From Marisediminitalea aggregata (GTDB taxonomy: Bacteria > Pseudomonadota > Gammaproteobacteria > Enterobacterales > Alteromonadaceae), in assembly GCF_900129565.1 (NCBI RefSeq), contig NZ_FQWD01000004.1, positions 496,001 to 560,000 on the forward strand: a stretch of DNA of 64,000 nucleotides, given 5' to 3'. Position numbers and translations under genes: made by a program. The notes under the pieces are model-generated. The model saw nothing but the letters and a program-made list of their open reading frames with translations, ran no database searches and was not told where the DNA came from. The stretch's first letter is position 1; every line of letters begins with the position of its first letter. This document shows, piece after piece, positions 42,763-51,790 of this stretch.

Positions 42763-44649
42763 ATGCCTATGCGCTTTTTAATTATCCACCTCGCCGTGCT
42801 GATTTTTACTGTCAGTCCCATGGCTTTTGCCAATACAACACTAGCCGACGATGCCGCCGAGAAACGCGCGGAATACATCAGGGCCAACTACACCAAGTTT
42901 GAATATCAGATCCCGATGCGGGATGGCATCAAGCTTTTTACTTCTGTTTACCTGCCTAACGACGATAATCAGACATACCCGATTATGTTGCAACGCACCC
43001 CTTACCGGGTCGCGCCCTATGGCGTCAGCAAGTACAAGACGCGTTTAGGGCCAAGTGAGCGCTTTGAAAAAGAAAAGTTTATTTTTGTTTTCCAGGACGT
43101 TCGCGGCAAATCTATGTCTGAAGGCGAGTTTGTAAACATGCGCCCTCAGGATGCCTATAAGCGTGGCAAGAAAGCCACTGACGACGCCACGGATACCTAC
43201 GACACCATAGAGTGGTTGGTCAACAACCTGCCAAATAACAATGGCCGCGTAGGCATGTGGGGCACGTCTTACCCCGGTTATTATACGTCAGTTGGCTCCA
43301 TTAACAGCCATTCCGCACTGAAAGCCATTTCACCTCAGGCGCCTATCGCTGATTGGTTCTTCGACGATTTCCATCGCAATGGGGCGTTTGTTACTCCGAT
43401 GGCGTTTATCTTTTTCGATTCCTTCGATAAGCAACTGGACGGCCCGCAGGCCCATCGCGAAAAAGGCAGGGATTCCATTACGCCTGATGGTTATCAGTTC
43501 TTTAAAGATCTGGGGCCGTTGTCGAATGTGAACAAACACTACTTTCACGGCGAGCGACCGTTTTGGAATGAACTGACCGAGCACCCTAACTACGATGAAT
43601 ACTGGCAGGCTCGAGATGTACTGCAGCATCTGAACAAAACTAAGCCGGCGACACTGGTTGTAGGCGGTTGGTACGACACCGAAGACCTGTACGGCCCGCT
43701 GTATACCTATCAGACCATGTCCAATAACAACAAAAAGTCGCACATTAAAATGGTAATGGGCCCTTGGTATCACGGACAGTGGAACAGCACCAGTGGCGGT
43801 AAGTCGCTGGGTGAAGCTGACTTTGGTTTCGACACCAGCGCCTGGTTTCAGGAAGAAGTCTTGTTACCCTTCTTTAAACAGCATCTGAAAAAAGCTGACG
43901 ACGCCAAACTTGCCACCGCCACCATGTTTGAAACCGGTAGTAATCGCTGGCGTAAATTCGACCAGTGGCCGCCTAAGGATGCAAAGGAACACACTTTGTA
44001 TCTGGGCAGTCAGGAGTCACTGGTCAGCACCGCGGTCAACACCGGAAGCAGTGAATATATCAGCGACCCGAACAAACCGGTTCCGCACTCTGCCAAGGTA
44101 AGTCGCGGCTGGGATCGCCCATACATGGTTGAGGACCAGCGTTATGCTGCGCGTCGTCCGGATGTACTGGTGTTCGAAACCGACGTGCTGGAAAACGACC
44201 TGACCATCGCCGGTGCCATTGATTTAGACCTGTGGTTCTCAACCAATAAAACGGCTGCTGACATCATTGTAAAACTGGTGGATGTGTTCCCGGGGAAAGA
44301 TGAAAACACCGACAAAGTCGATGCGAAAACCGGTAATCGCCATGAACTGGTTCGCTGGGGTTCTCTACGCGGCAGATTCAGAGACAGCATGTCAGATCCA
44401 AAGCCGTTTGAGCCTAATAAACCGACCAAAGTGCGCTTTGACCTTTACGATGTGCTGCATACCTTTAAACGCGGGCACAAAGTACAAATACAGATCCAAA
44501 GCAGTATGTTCCCGTTCCTGGATATTAACCCGCAGAACTATGTTGAAAACATTTTTCATGCCGAGGAAAAGGACTTCGTAAAAGCGTTTCACACTATTTA
44601 TCACAATGCGGATTACCCTAGCGCAATCCACTTTTCTACGCTGGACTGA
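42763..44649 (+). CDS. exported CocE/NonD (S15) family hydrolase
   Basis: 628 residues with a signal peptide (about 1-23, AFA-N). Alpha/beta-hydrolase of the CocE/glutaryl-7-ACA acylase/X-Pro dipeptidyl-peptidase type: QIPMRDGIKLFTSVYLP, FVFQDVRGKSMSEGEF, the nucleophile in MWGTSYPGYY (GxSxxG), Asp in VGGWYDTEDLYG and His in GPWYHGQWN. The C-terminal jelly roll (about 400-620: VLVFETDVLENDLTIAG, GHKVQIQIQSSMFP) is typical. It hydrolyses amides or esters of acyl or dipeptide substrates in the periplasm. A small NTF2-like exported protein follows 11 bases later. Confidence 0.92.
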   Translation: MPMRFLIIHLAVLIFTVSPMAFANTTLADDAAEKRAEYIRANYTKFEYQIPMRDGIKLFTSVYLPNDDNQTYPIMLQRTPYRVAPYGVSKYKTRLGPSERFEKEKFIFVFQDVRGKSMSEGEFVNMRPQDAYKRGKKATDDATDTYDTIEWLVNNLPNNNGRVGMWGTSYPGYYTSVGSINSHSALKAISPQAPIADWFFDDFHRNGAFVTPMAFIFFDSFDKQLDGPQAHREKGRDSITPDGYQFFKDLGPLSNVNKHYFHGERPFWNELTEHPNYDEYWQARDVLQHLNKTKPATLVVGGWYDTEDLYGPLYTYQTMSNNNKKSHIKMVMGPWYHGQWNSTSGGKSLGEADFGFDTSAWFQEEVLLPFFKQHLKKADDAKLATATMFETGSNRWRKFDQWPPKDAKEHTLYLGSQESLVSTAVNTGSSEYISDPNKPVPHSAKVSRGWDRPYMVEDQRYAARRPDVLVFETDVLENDLTIAGAIDLDLWFSTNKTAADIIVKLVDVFPGKDENTDKVDAKTGNRHELVRWGSLRGRFRDSMSDPKPFEPNKPTKVRFDLYDVLHTFKRGHKVQIQIQSSMFPFLDINPQNYVENIFHAEEKDFVKAFHTIYHNADYPSAIHFSTLD

Positions 44650-44660
44650 GCGAGGTGAAA

Positions 44661-45116
44661 ATGGCATTTAAAAAGGGCATTGTTGCACTGATGGGGGTTG
44701 TTGCTGGTAGCGCGCTAGCGAATGATGCAATCGCCCCGGTCGACAACCTGTTCGACGCGATGCGCGCCCATGATGAACAAAAGTTGCTGTTGCAGTTCAC
44801 GGCCGATGCCGTACTGCAACGCGCCAAAAATGACGGCAGTACGCAGACCACTGACATCCGGAAGTTTGCAAAAGCCATCGGTCAGGCGAACGCCTTTCTG
44901 GATGAAAAATTACTGACTGTCAGTGTGCATCAAAGTGGCAACCTGGCCTCAGTGTGGACGCCCTATGTCTTCTACCGGGATAGCGAACTTAGTCACTGTG
45001 GAGTGAACAGCTTTCAGCTGATCCACACAGCCGAAGGCTGGAAAATACACTATCTCATCGACAACGTATTTACTGGCAGTTGTGACGATTTTATAGCCAC
45101 TCACTCATCACCATAG
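44661..45116 (+). CDS. exported NTF2/SnoaL-like protein
   Basis: About 151 residues from ATG 44661 (site GAGG five bases earlier; an in-frame GTG at 44655 lies too close to it). Signal peptide about 1-20 (ALA-N). The rest is a cone-shaped NTF2-like fold: DNLFDAMRAHDEQKLLLQFTADAVLQ, then QSGNLASVWTPYVFYRD and NSFQLIHTAEGWKIHYLIDN. Such domains bind small hydrophobic ligands or act as lyase/isomerase scaffolds; specific function unknown. It probably forms an operon with the CocE-type hydrolase. Confidence 0.82.
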   Translation: MAFKKGIVALMGVVAGSALANDAIAPVDNLFDAMRAHDEQKLLLQFTADAVLQRAKNDGSTQTTDIRKFAKAIGQANAFLDEKLLTVSVHQSGNLASVWTPYVFYRDSELSHCGVNSFQLIHTAEGWKIHYLIDNVFTGSCDDFIATHSSP

Positions 45117-45135
45117 CGCGCTCACGCGCGCTATG
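45112..45135. terminator. GC-rich hairpin between convergent genes
   Basis: CATAGCGCG / CTCACG / CGCGCTATG inverted repeat overlapping the stop codon of the NTF2-like gene. No long T run; it may serve both converging transcripts. Confidence 0.7.
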
Positions 45136-45162
45136 CTCCTCCTCCATATCGAACAAAACGGT

Positions 45163-46725
45163 TTAATCCGTGGTGAGGTTTTTCTCAACACACAGCTGAA
45201 CTTGAGTCCATCCGTTTCGGCGTTCTATTGTCAATTCAGCATTGTGCTGGGCAGACCGGTCTCGCATGCTTTGCAAGCCATGTCCGGCCTTACACGTCGC
45301 AGGGTCAAAACCCTGGCCGTTATCTTTGATTGCCATACGCCAGTGTGTATCCGTTTCTTTAAACTGAACAGCACATCGGGATGCTCCACTGTGTTTTATC
45401 ACGTTACTAATGGCTTCTTGTGCAATGCGGAACAAGTCAGCTTCGACCGCCTTGTCTGGCGTGTGCTGTAAGTGAACATCAGGCACATACGTTATGCCGT
45501 TTTTATTGAGTAACACATAAAACTTTTCACCGGTCAGAATACCTGCCAGTCCTACATCCTCCAGTTCTTTCGGACGCAGTTGAAACAGGATCTCGTACAC
45601 GCTGGTATAAATATAATCAATCTGGCTACGCAGCGATTGCAAAAACGCGTCAGGTAAACCAAGCCTTTCACCCAGCTTCACTTCTGTTTTCAAACCAATG
45701 ATGGACTGACCCACATCATCGTGAAGCTCCTGCGCGAGGCGCTCTCTTTCTTTATCAGTCGCCGTTGCCAACTGTTTGGTCAGACGTTTTATTTCGCGAT
45801 TGTTTTTTTCGAGCGTCAGGACACTTTCACGCAATTTATTGGTTTTTTCTTTAACCAGTTCAAACGCACTTCCCGTTAAAAAGCCGCTGATAGCCAGCGA
45901 CAATACGAAAACCTGCAATTCCCAGAACACTACCGCCTGGGGTTTGAGCAGCACCAACGAAATACATACACCTAAAAAGACAAGCATCGCCCCCTGCAAA
46001 TTGTAGTAATAAATGCATATAGGCAAAGCCAGCAAGGTGAGCAGTTTAAATAAATAGAACGGATTCGATGCGCCGGTTAACCAGACGAACAGTTCACACA
46101 ACGCCACCAGCCCGGCTATTAACAAAGCCAGTACTATGCCTTTTTGCAGCAACCTGAGGCCTCGGGATTGCGAAACGATAAGCACGACTGACAACACCAG
46201 AAAACAACCAATCAAATCGCCAATCCAGTAGCCGATTGTCAATTCTGCCGTTTGTAACAATGACAGTGCATCTTCCGCAGCATGGGTAAGCGCGCGCAGT
46301 ACCCCCTGGATAAACGTAATACACACCATTATTGCCATAAGCCACCATTTCACTTCTATGGCATTCTGATTTGGCTTTTTATGGCGCAGGTAGGCGACGC
46401 CCAACATAGCGCCTAGTGGCGGAATGACCCTTAATGGGTCGGTTAAATACTCCACCATACCGGCAACGGATACCACCGCACTTCCGTGATGAATATAATC
46501 AACAGACATACCGAATAGCGTGAATTCACCAACCAGCAGCGCGGGCCAGAAACGTTTATCGAGTAGCAAAAATGCGTAGACACGAACACCTGCCGGCAAA
46601 AACCAGCTAGTCGTGTTATCGATGGCCTCCATACTTATTGAAATAAAATAACTGACGGTCATGGCCAATGCGAAAATGACACACGCCGCTACTTGCTTTA
46701 AGCTAGCATGCAGGAACGAAGTCAT
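45163..46725 (-). CDS. NarL-type sensor histidine kinase with MASE1-like membrane domain
   Basis: About 520 residues from ATG 46725 (GAGGG site; the longer frame to 46785 would overlap the divergent gene). Residues about 1-290 contain some eight membrane helices in a MASE1-like arrangement, including SWFLPAGVRVYAFLLLDKRFWPALLVGEF. A coiled coil (KEKTNKLRESVLTLEKNNREIKRL) leads into HisKA_3 with the phosphoacceptor His in AQELHDDVGQS, and a HATPase_c domain (FRIAQEAISNVIKHSGAS, KDNGQGFD, GLQSMRDRS). Its partner is the divergent LuxR-type regulator 40 bases away. The ligand is unknown. Confidence 0.9.
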   Translation of the reverse strand: MTSFLHASLKQVAACVIFALAMTVSYFISISMEAIDNTTSWFLPAGVRVYAFLLLDKRFWPALLVGEFTLFGMSVDYIHHGSAVVSVAGMVEYLTDPLRVIPPLGAMLGVAYLRHKKPNQNAIEVKWWLMAIMVCITFIQGVLRALTHAAEDALSLLQTAELTIGYWIGDLIGCFLVLSVVLIVSQSRGLRLLQKGIVLALLIAGLVALCELFVWLTGASNPFYLFKLLTLLALPICIYYYNLQGAMLVFLGVCISLVLLKPQAVVFWELQVFVLSLAISGFLTGSAFELVKEKTNKLRESVLTLEKNNREIKRLTKQLATATDKERERLAQELHDDVGQSIIGLKTEVKLGERLGLPDAFLQSLRSQIDYIYTSVYEILFQLRPKELEDVGLAGILTGEKFYVLLNKNGITYVPDVHLQHTPDKAVEADLFRIAQEAISNVIKHSGASRCAVQFKETDTHWRMAIKDNGQGFDPATCKAGHGLQSMRDRSAQHNAELTIERRNGWTQVQLCVEKNLTTD

Positions 46726-46768
46726 TTTTCCCTCGCCAGAGGTGTAGGCAGTACCAGGATGGAAAAAT

Positions 46769-47455
46769 TTGGATAATAGCAACATAAGAGTTCTGCTCGT
46801 TGATGATCACGAAATCGTCAGACGCGGGTTCAAGGCGCTCATTAATGTGGAAGATGCATTGGAAGTCAGCGCAGAAGCCGCCAATGTATTTGAAGCCAAA
46901 AGCGTTCTGGACAGCCAGCAATTTGATTTGATCATCACTGATCTTTCCCTTCCGGATGGCAGCGGCACTGACATTCTTCGATACCTGTCTGAGCGCTCGC
47001 TGCCAATCAAGTCCATTGTATTCAGTATTTACGATCGGGAACCTTATATTTCCGAAGCGTTGAATGCCGGAGCAAACGGTTACTTATCTAAAAGAACAGC
47101 GTCTGACGACATAATCAATGCTATTCATCAGGTAATGAATAACAATGCGTTTCTAAGCCAGGATGTCCTGGTAAACCTGAGCAACAGCGTAAAAGGCAAA
47201 AGTACCGTAAATCTGGATGTATTAACATCCCGGGAACGCGAAATCTTTATGTTGTTGGCCAAAGGTAAGCTGGTGAAGGAAGTCGCACAGGCACTGCGCA
47301 TAATGCCTAAGACCGCCCACTCTCACCGCCGCAACATCTTTGAGAAGTTAAACTGCACCAGTAGTTTCGAGCTTACTCAGCTCGCCTTGCGTGCGGGATT
47401 GATTAACAGCGACGACCTCATTGACCTCAACCATGATCACTCTGCCTTGTCTTAA
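46769..47455 (+). CDS. NarL/LuxR-type response regulator
   Basis: 228 residues. A receiver domain (1-120: VLLVDDHEIVRRGFKAL, phospho-Asp in LIITDLSLPDG, VFSIYDREPYISEALNAGANGYLSK) is followed by a LuxR helix-turn-helix (LTSREREIFMLLAKGKLVKEVAQAL...KTAHSHRRNIFEKLN). The start is a TTG at 46769 with an AGGATGGAAAA site; no ATG or GTG fits. It is divergent from the sensor kinase, its presumed phosphodonor. In the receiver, VFSIYDREPYI replaces the usual T/S-x-x-D region with S, which is acceptable. Confidence 0.92.
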   Translation: MDNSNIRVLLVDDHEIVRRGFKALINVEDALEVSAEAANVFEAKSVLDSQQFDLIITDLSLPDGSGTDILRYLSERSLPIKSIVFSIYDREPYISEALNAGANGYLSKRTASDDIINAIHQVMNNNAFLSQDVLVNLSNSVKGKSTVNLDVLTSREREIFMLLAKGKLVKEVAQALRIMPKTAHSHRRNIFEKLNCTSSFELTQLALRAGLINSDDLIDLNHDHSALS

Positions 47456-47722
47456 AACGTGTTTAAGTCGACGTTGACGTAAGAGTCTTTACCTGCTGAT
47501 GCGCTTGAGCAAAACGAGCGTTTCCGCAGGATAACCTCAAAAAAACTTAGCATGCAGTGGAGATGACTATCAGCTGAGAGCTGATTGATTCCATAGACAA
47601 ATATTCCCCTTCAGCTCAGTGTTACGTATATTTTTTAATAACTACGTATACCGCATTTTTTCGTGAAACACCCGAGCATAGGCTATGTGTAAAGTATGGG
47701 CGAGTTTCATAGCGAGTGCATT

Positions 47723-48181
47723 ATGCAGAAGAAATTGTTGCTGTGTTTTATTTGTGCGATCTACGTATTGCCGGTGTTTGCTAACGACGCTTATCATCAC
47801 TACCCGGGCGTGTTTGTCGGGACTACACACAATAAAAATACTTTCTTCACCACCGTTGGACTGGAATATGAATATCGTACATCTTCGTCTACCGGCGTCG
47901 GTCTGGCCTACGAACACATCAGTGACTATCACGACGGAGCTGGGGCCGACTTATTGGCGCTGCAGCTATTTTACCACCCAAACACGCACATCAAACTTGG
48001 CCTGGGGTTTGGTCAGGAAAGGATTGGCGGTCATCACGCCCGAAACGACACCTTTTACCGCTTGTCGGCAGCGTATGAGTATCATGTAGAGCCATTTGAA
48101 ATCGAACCCACTGTGGATTTCGATGTTATGAATGGTGACACGTCCGTTGCCATTGGTATTGCTATTGTTATGCCGTTTTAG
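47723..48181 (+). CDS. small outer-membrane beta-barrel protein
   Basis: 152 residues from ATG 47723 with signal peptide about 1-20 (VFA-N); the frame is open to 47696. The mature protein alternates short amphipathic strands (TFFTTVGLEYEYRTSS, STGVGLAYEHIS, HIKLGLGFGQERIGG, YRLSAAYEYHV, TSVAIGIAIVMPF) and ends in Phe, typical of an eight-stranded OmpW/OmpA-like barrel inserted by BamA. No family assigned. It stands alone after the response regulator, 267 bases away, preceded by an ATCAGCT/AGCTGAT hairpin at 47569-47585. Confidence 0.75.
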   Translation: MQKKLLLCFICAIYVLPVFANDAYHHYPGVFVGTTHNKNTFFTTVGLEYEYRTSSSTGVGLAYEHISDYHDGAGADLLALQLFYHPNTHIKLGLGFGQERIGGHHARNDTFYRLSAAYEYHVEPFEIEPTVDFDVMNGDTSVAIGIAIVMPF

Positions 48182-48205
48182 TGAAGTGCTTTCTGAGAGG
48201 AAAAT

Positions 48206-48239
48206 TTCACTGCGCAGCCTGAACAGACTGCGCAGTGAA
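48206..48239. terminator. hairpin terminator between convergent barrel gene and luxS
   Basis: Perfect 12-bp stem TTCACTGCGCAG / CTGCGCAGTGAA with a 10-base loop. On the minus strand it is followed by A/T-rich sequence (TTTTCC), so it suits luxS; it may also act on the barrel gene. Confidence 0.88.
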
Positions 48240-48245
48240 TTGTGG

Positions 48246-48752
48246 TTATTGCTCTAAAAACTCGTCGCTCAAATACAGCTCGTCATTGCTGTTAATGGCA
48301 ACTTTGCGGTTCAGTACATCTTGCGCGATTTCCTGCGCTTCTTTTAATGAATGCATCTTGTAAGTACCGCACTGATACTCGTTTAACTCAGGAATATCTG
48401 ATTCGGTTTGTACTTTCAGCACGTCATTCATGGCCGCTAACCAGGCCTTGGCTACGCGCTCTTCATCCGGCGTACCGATCAGGCTCATGTAAAAGCCGGT
48501 GCGGCAGCCCATGGGCGAAATATCGATAATTTCTACGTCGTCAGCATTCAGGTGATCGCGCATAAAGCCAGCAAATAAATGCTCCAGGGTATGGATGCCT
48601 TTTTCTGACAGCGCTTCCTGATTAGGGATACAAAAACGCAAATCGTAAACGGTAATAGGATCGCCTTTCGGCGTATTCATTTTCTTTGCAATACGCACTG
48701 CAGGTGCATGCATACGAGTGTGATCAACACGGAAACTGTCTAGTAATGGCAT
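48246..48752 (-). CDS. luxS: S-ribosylhomocysteine lyase LuxS
   Basis: 168 residues, standard length. It splits S-ribosylhomocysteine into homocysteine and DPD, recycling the methyl cycle and producing the precursor of autoinducer-2. Metal ligands His54 and His58 in HTLEH and Cys128 in EYQCGTYK are present, as is catalytic Cys83 in [10 protein letters not shown]. Monocistronic with an AAAGGA site and a strong downstream hairpin. This implies the organism can make AI-2. Confidence 0.97.
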   Translation of the reverse strand: MPLLDSFRVDHTRMHAPAVRIAKKMNTPKGDPITVYDLRFCIPNQEALSEKGIHTLEHLFAGFMRDHLNADDVEIIDISPMGCRTGFYMSLIGTPDEERVAKAWLAAMNDVLKVQTESDIPELNEYQCGTYKMHSLKEAQEIAQDVLNRKVAINSNDELYLSDEFLEQ

Positions 48753-48904
48753 GAGGCATGTCCTTTCATGTTGGGTAAATGAGCCTGCTCATCGCGGCTC
48801 GTCAAACCATAAAAATAGAATGTTCTGTATTGTACATCAACTCATGGGGATAAACATCGTAGTCAGTCTATAAAGCACAATTCCAAAGCTGCGTATGTAA
48901 AAAC

Positions 48905-49600
48905 TTAAAAGTTCCGCTCGCTCTCAGGTCGAATTACCAATTCGTGGATATGTGCGCTAGGTCCGGTGTTTAGCATTGTCATGACCGCATCTGCGACGTC
49001 TTTGGCCGTTAAGTACTCGGGGCGGGACGCTTCCCGGAAATCCGTATCAACGCCCCCCGGATACACTGACAACAGTTTGATATGTTCGGCAGCCAACTCT
49101 TTGCGCATAACTTTTGTATAGGCATCCAGAGCAGCTTTGCTCGCCGTGTACGCCGCGATTCCGGGGTTGGAGAATAAACAAACCGTTGAGAGCACGTTGA
49201 CAATGGTACCGCCTCCACATTGCTTCATGCCCGGAATCACGGCTTTCATACACTCGATAGGTGCGTAACAGTTTATCCGCATCAACCAATCCAGTTGTTC
49301 AATCGGGGTGGCATCTGCAGGCAGACGCACATTGTTCAGACCTGCACAGTTTATTAACACGTCGACCGGTCCATTGGCCTGCACCGCACCTTTAAAAAAG
49401 GCTGCAACGGCGCTTTCATCAGTCATGCAAAATGCCTGATTGAATGTGTCGGCCTGGTTGTCGAGCTGCTCGACGGTAGTGGCGAGTTTTTGCACATTTC
49501 TGCCACAAATGCTCAAGCGAAAGCCGGCTTTTTCAGCCAGTACAGCCAGTTCCCGACCAATTCCAGAAGAGGCGCCGGTTAAAACAAGATGCTTAGTCAT
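48905..49600 (-). CDS. short-chain dehydrogenase/reductase
   Basis: 231-residue Rossmann-fold oxidoreductase: the cofactor loop LTGASSGIGRELA (G-x-x-x-G-I-G), INCAGLNN, active-site Ser in NVLSTVC and the Y-x-x-x-K pair in AAYTASKAALDAYTK. ICGRN after strand 2 suggests NADP preference. Substrate unknown. Monocistronic, 150 bases from luxS. Confidence 0.92.
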   Translation of the reverse strand: MTKHLVLTGASSGIGRELAVLAEKAGFRLSICGRNVQKLATTVEQLDNQADTFNQAFCMTDESAVAAFFKGAVQANGPVDVLINCAGLNNVRLPADATPIEQLDWLMRINCYAPIECMKAVIPGMKQCGGGTIVNVLSTVCLFSNPGIAAYTASKAALDAYTKVMRKELAAEHIKLLSVYPGGVDTDFREASRPEYLTAKDVADAVMTMLNTGPSAHIHELVIRPESERNF

Positions 49601-49801
49601 GATGTGTCTTTTTTTGTAAAACCAATTTGCCGCTATCTTACGCTTTCCTCACGGTTAAATCTGTATTGTCTTTCACAACACTGCAGAGAAGCCGCCCGGC
49701 GAAATGCAGTAAGAATTTTTCTTAGCCAAGTTAGGAACAATCCCTATAGCTTAACCCATTGAAAAATATGATAACTACCCAAGAGGATAAATGGAGGTAG
49801 T

Positions 49802-50581
49802 ATGAGAGTAAAACATGGTATTTTAGCGGGGGTAGCCTTAGCGGCGCTTAGTGCATGCAGCAGCCCTCACCACCGTGATGTGTATAACGAGCATTCACAT
49901 CATCAACAGGTTGTGCCGCAGCAACAAACCCAGTATTGCAACCACCCGAGCCATTACGGTACGCAAAAGCCACCGCAAAACCGGCATCACTCCCCGCAAT
50001 ATGTGCACGTAGATGATACCTTGCAACAGGCTCATCAAATGCAAAGCAGACCAATGCAAATCAATGGCTGGCAGCCGCCGGTGCACACCTACAGGCCGGT
50101 GTACACCCATAAATTACTGGGTGACTATGCTGAACAGATCACCATGAAACTGGTTGAGAACATGCGCTACGTTACGGTGAATACGCCGGTGGCGGTAGCA
50201 TCGTTTGTTGACCTGGATAGTTCTTTGGGGAGAACGAATATCCTGGGCAACCAGTTGGCTGAAAGCTTCATCACCGAACTGCAGGAATTTGGTGTCCCGG
50301 TGGTCGACTTTAAAACCACAGGTGTCATTCACGTTGGGGATAGCGGCGATTTTGTATTCAGCCGTAAACTGGGTGAATTAGCCCGTAATCCGCACATTAA
50401 GTATATTTTGTCGGGCACGATGACCTACAACGACAGAGGCGTGATCTTAAACGTCAGAATGGTCGACATTAACAGCAAAGTGGTGGTGGCTTCTTCGAAA
50501 GGGTTTGTACCACAGTTTATTGTAGAGTCGTTGTATCCCAGAAATTATGTTGACGGGATAGTACTGGATTCAACCAGTTGA
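49802..50581 (+). CDS. FlgO-family outer-membrane lipoprotein
   Basis: 259 residues with a lipoprotein signal ending LSAC (Cys19). A His/Gln-rich low-complexity region (about 22-90; HHRDVYNEHSHHQQVV, QQQTQYCNHPSH) precedes the FlgO-type domain (about 105-255: YAEQITMKLVENMRYVTVNTPVAVASFVDLDS, GNQLAESFITELQEFGV, YILSGTMTYNDRGVILNVRMVDI). FlgO proteins support flagellar outer-membrane rings in Vibrio. GGAGGT precedes ATG 49802. No flagellar genes adjoin, so a general envelope role is possible. The His-rich stretch may bind metal. Confidence 0.87.
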   Translation: MRVKHGILAGVALAALSACSSPHHRDVYNEHSHHQQVVPQQQTQYCNHPSHYGTQKPPQNRHHSPQYVHVDDTLQQAHQMQSRPMQINGWQPPVHTYRPVYTHKLLGDYAEQITMKLVENMRYVTVNTPVAVASFVDLDSSLGRTNILGNQLAESFITELQEFGVPVVDFKTTGVIHVGDSGDFVFSRKLGELARNPHIKYILSGTMTYNDRGVILNVRMVDINSKVVVASSKGFVPQFIVESLYPRNYVDGIVLDSTS

Positions 50582-50589
50582 TTGGGATT

Positions 50590-50614
50590 GCGTATACCGG
50601 TTGGGGGTATACGC
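50590..50614 (+). terminator. hairpin after the FlgO-family gene
   Basis: GCGTATACC / GGTTGGG / GGTATACGC, 9 bases after the stop codon, with a T/C-rich tail (AGTTCTCTCTCC). Likely terminator, though the U-tract is interrupted. Confidence 0.7.
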
Positions 50615-50686
50615 AGTTCTCTCTCCGGGGCTCAGGCGCCGCCAGTTGGTGATTAACAGTACAACATAGCGTCACATAATGTTAAG

Positions 50687-50709
50687 CTTCCTGCACTTAA
50701 AGCAGGAAG
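50687..50709 (+). promoter_or_regulatory. hairpin enclosing the ribosome binding site of the glycosyltransferase gene
   Basis: CTTCCTGC / ACTTAAA / GCAGGAAG is a perfect 8-bp stem. The second arm contains AGGAAG (50704-50709), the only Shine-Dalgarno sequence for the ATG at 50717. Folding would hide the site, so translation of this gene may be controlled by RNA structure, or by whatever melts it. Confidence 0.55.
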
Positions 50710-50716
50710 TATTAAG

Positions 50717-51790
50717 ATGCAAGGACGTATTCTTTCCATTGTCCCACGAGGCTATTTACCTGAGCTCACCGGTGGACTTGAAATCTGCGCAATGGAAACC
50801 CTCGAGTTTTTCATTGAGCAAGGATACAGCGGCGCTGTTGCAGCCAAATGCCCTCAGACATTTCGAGGCAAACTAACTAGCCGCCTGAGCCGAAAACTCA
50901 AAGGGCCATTCTCAACAATCCACACGGTTAAACGCCATCAGGTTTATACGGACTTCTGGCATCCTAATGCGTTAGGTTCCTTATTCGACAAGCTCAAGCC
51001 CGATTTTGTTGTTTGCCATGTGTCTATGTGCGACGACCTGCTGCAAAAACTCATCGCGCTGAATTACCCCACTTTGTTTTACATTCACAGCCGGGAAATT
51101 TCTCCTTTATTTGGAACATTACCCGCTGATCACAAGTTTGCGTTTGCCTGCGAGTCGACCTTTATAAAAAAACAATTCCAACAGATAAGCGAGGCGCACA
51201 TTGACGTGATTCGCCCTATTTTGCCACCACAAAAATTTCAGGTGAGTGACACTGGCGACGCTATTCTAGTGATCAACCCTCACCCTAAAAAGGGCGGAAA
51301 GTTGATTGTAGAAGCTGCGCGTCAATTGCCTCACCGTCGCTTTTTGATAGTAGGCGGCTGGGCCAATACTCAACACGACCCCGAGGTTGTGGAGATCGAA
51401 CAGGCGCTCAAGCAATTACCCAATGTAACACGCCAGGCGCACGTAGAAGATATGCGAACAGTCTTCAAACAGGCTCATTGTTTGCTTATGCCCTGTGTTG
51501 TGGCAGAAGCTTACGGCAGAACCGCCGCCGAGGCATTAATTGCCGGTATTCCGGTAGTGGCATCAAACCAGGGGGCGTTACCTGAAACCGTGGGTGATGG
51601 CGGCATAATTATTGACATTGAGGCCCCGATTACCGAATGGACAACACAACTGGAAAACCTGTTTAACAACTCTGACGTTTACCGTAACCTAAAACTACAG
51701 GCGCTCGCGACATCACAGCAAGATGTTCGCCAGGCCACCTTTATTCAGAAGCAATTACTTGACCATGCAAAACGCTTATCCGGAAAATAA
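50717..51790 (+). CDS. GT4-like glycosyltransferase
   Basis: 357 residues, GT-B fold. The N-terminal half has IVPRGYLPELTGGLEICAMETLEFF, resembling the sugar-acceptor side of family 4 enzymes. The C-terminal half has ILVINPHPKKGGKLIVEAA, FLIVGGW, and the nucleotide-sugar site VVAEAYGRTAAEALIAGIPVVASNQGALPE with the E-x7-E motif. No membrane helix. Acceptor unknown; envelope or exopolysaccharide glycan synthesis is likely. Its 3' end overlaps the next gene by 26 bases. ATG 50717 lies directly after a ribosome site buried in a hairpin. Confidence 0.9.
   Translation: MQGRILSIVPRGYLPELTGGLEICAMETLEFFIEQGYSGAVAAKCPQTFRGKLTSRLSRKLKGPFSTIHTVKRHQVYTDFWHPNALGSLFDKLKPDFVVCHVSMCDDLLQKLIALNYPTLFYIHSREISPLFGTLPADHKFAFACESTFIKKQFQQISEAHIDVIRPILPPQKFQVSDTGDAILVINPHPKKGGKLIVEAARQLPHRRFLIVGGWANTQHDPEVVEIEQALKQLPNVTRQAHVEDMRTVFKQAHCLLMPCVVAEAYGRTAAEALIAGIPVVASNQGALPETVGDGGIIIDIEAPITEWTTQLENLFNNSDVYRNLKLQALATSQQDVRQATFIQKQLLDHAKRLSGK

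Noticed and set aside
46725-46785. Sensor kinase start at ATG 46785
   Set aside because: It would overlap the divergent response regulator gene; ATG 46725 has a good ribosome site and precedes the first membrane helix.
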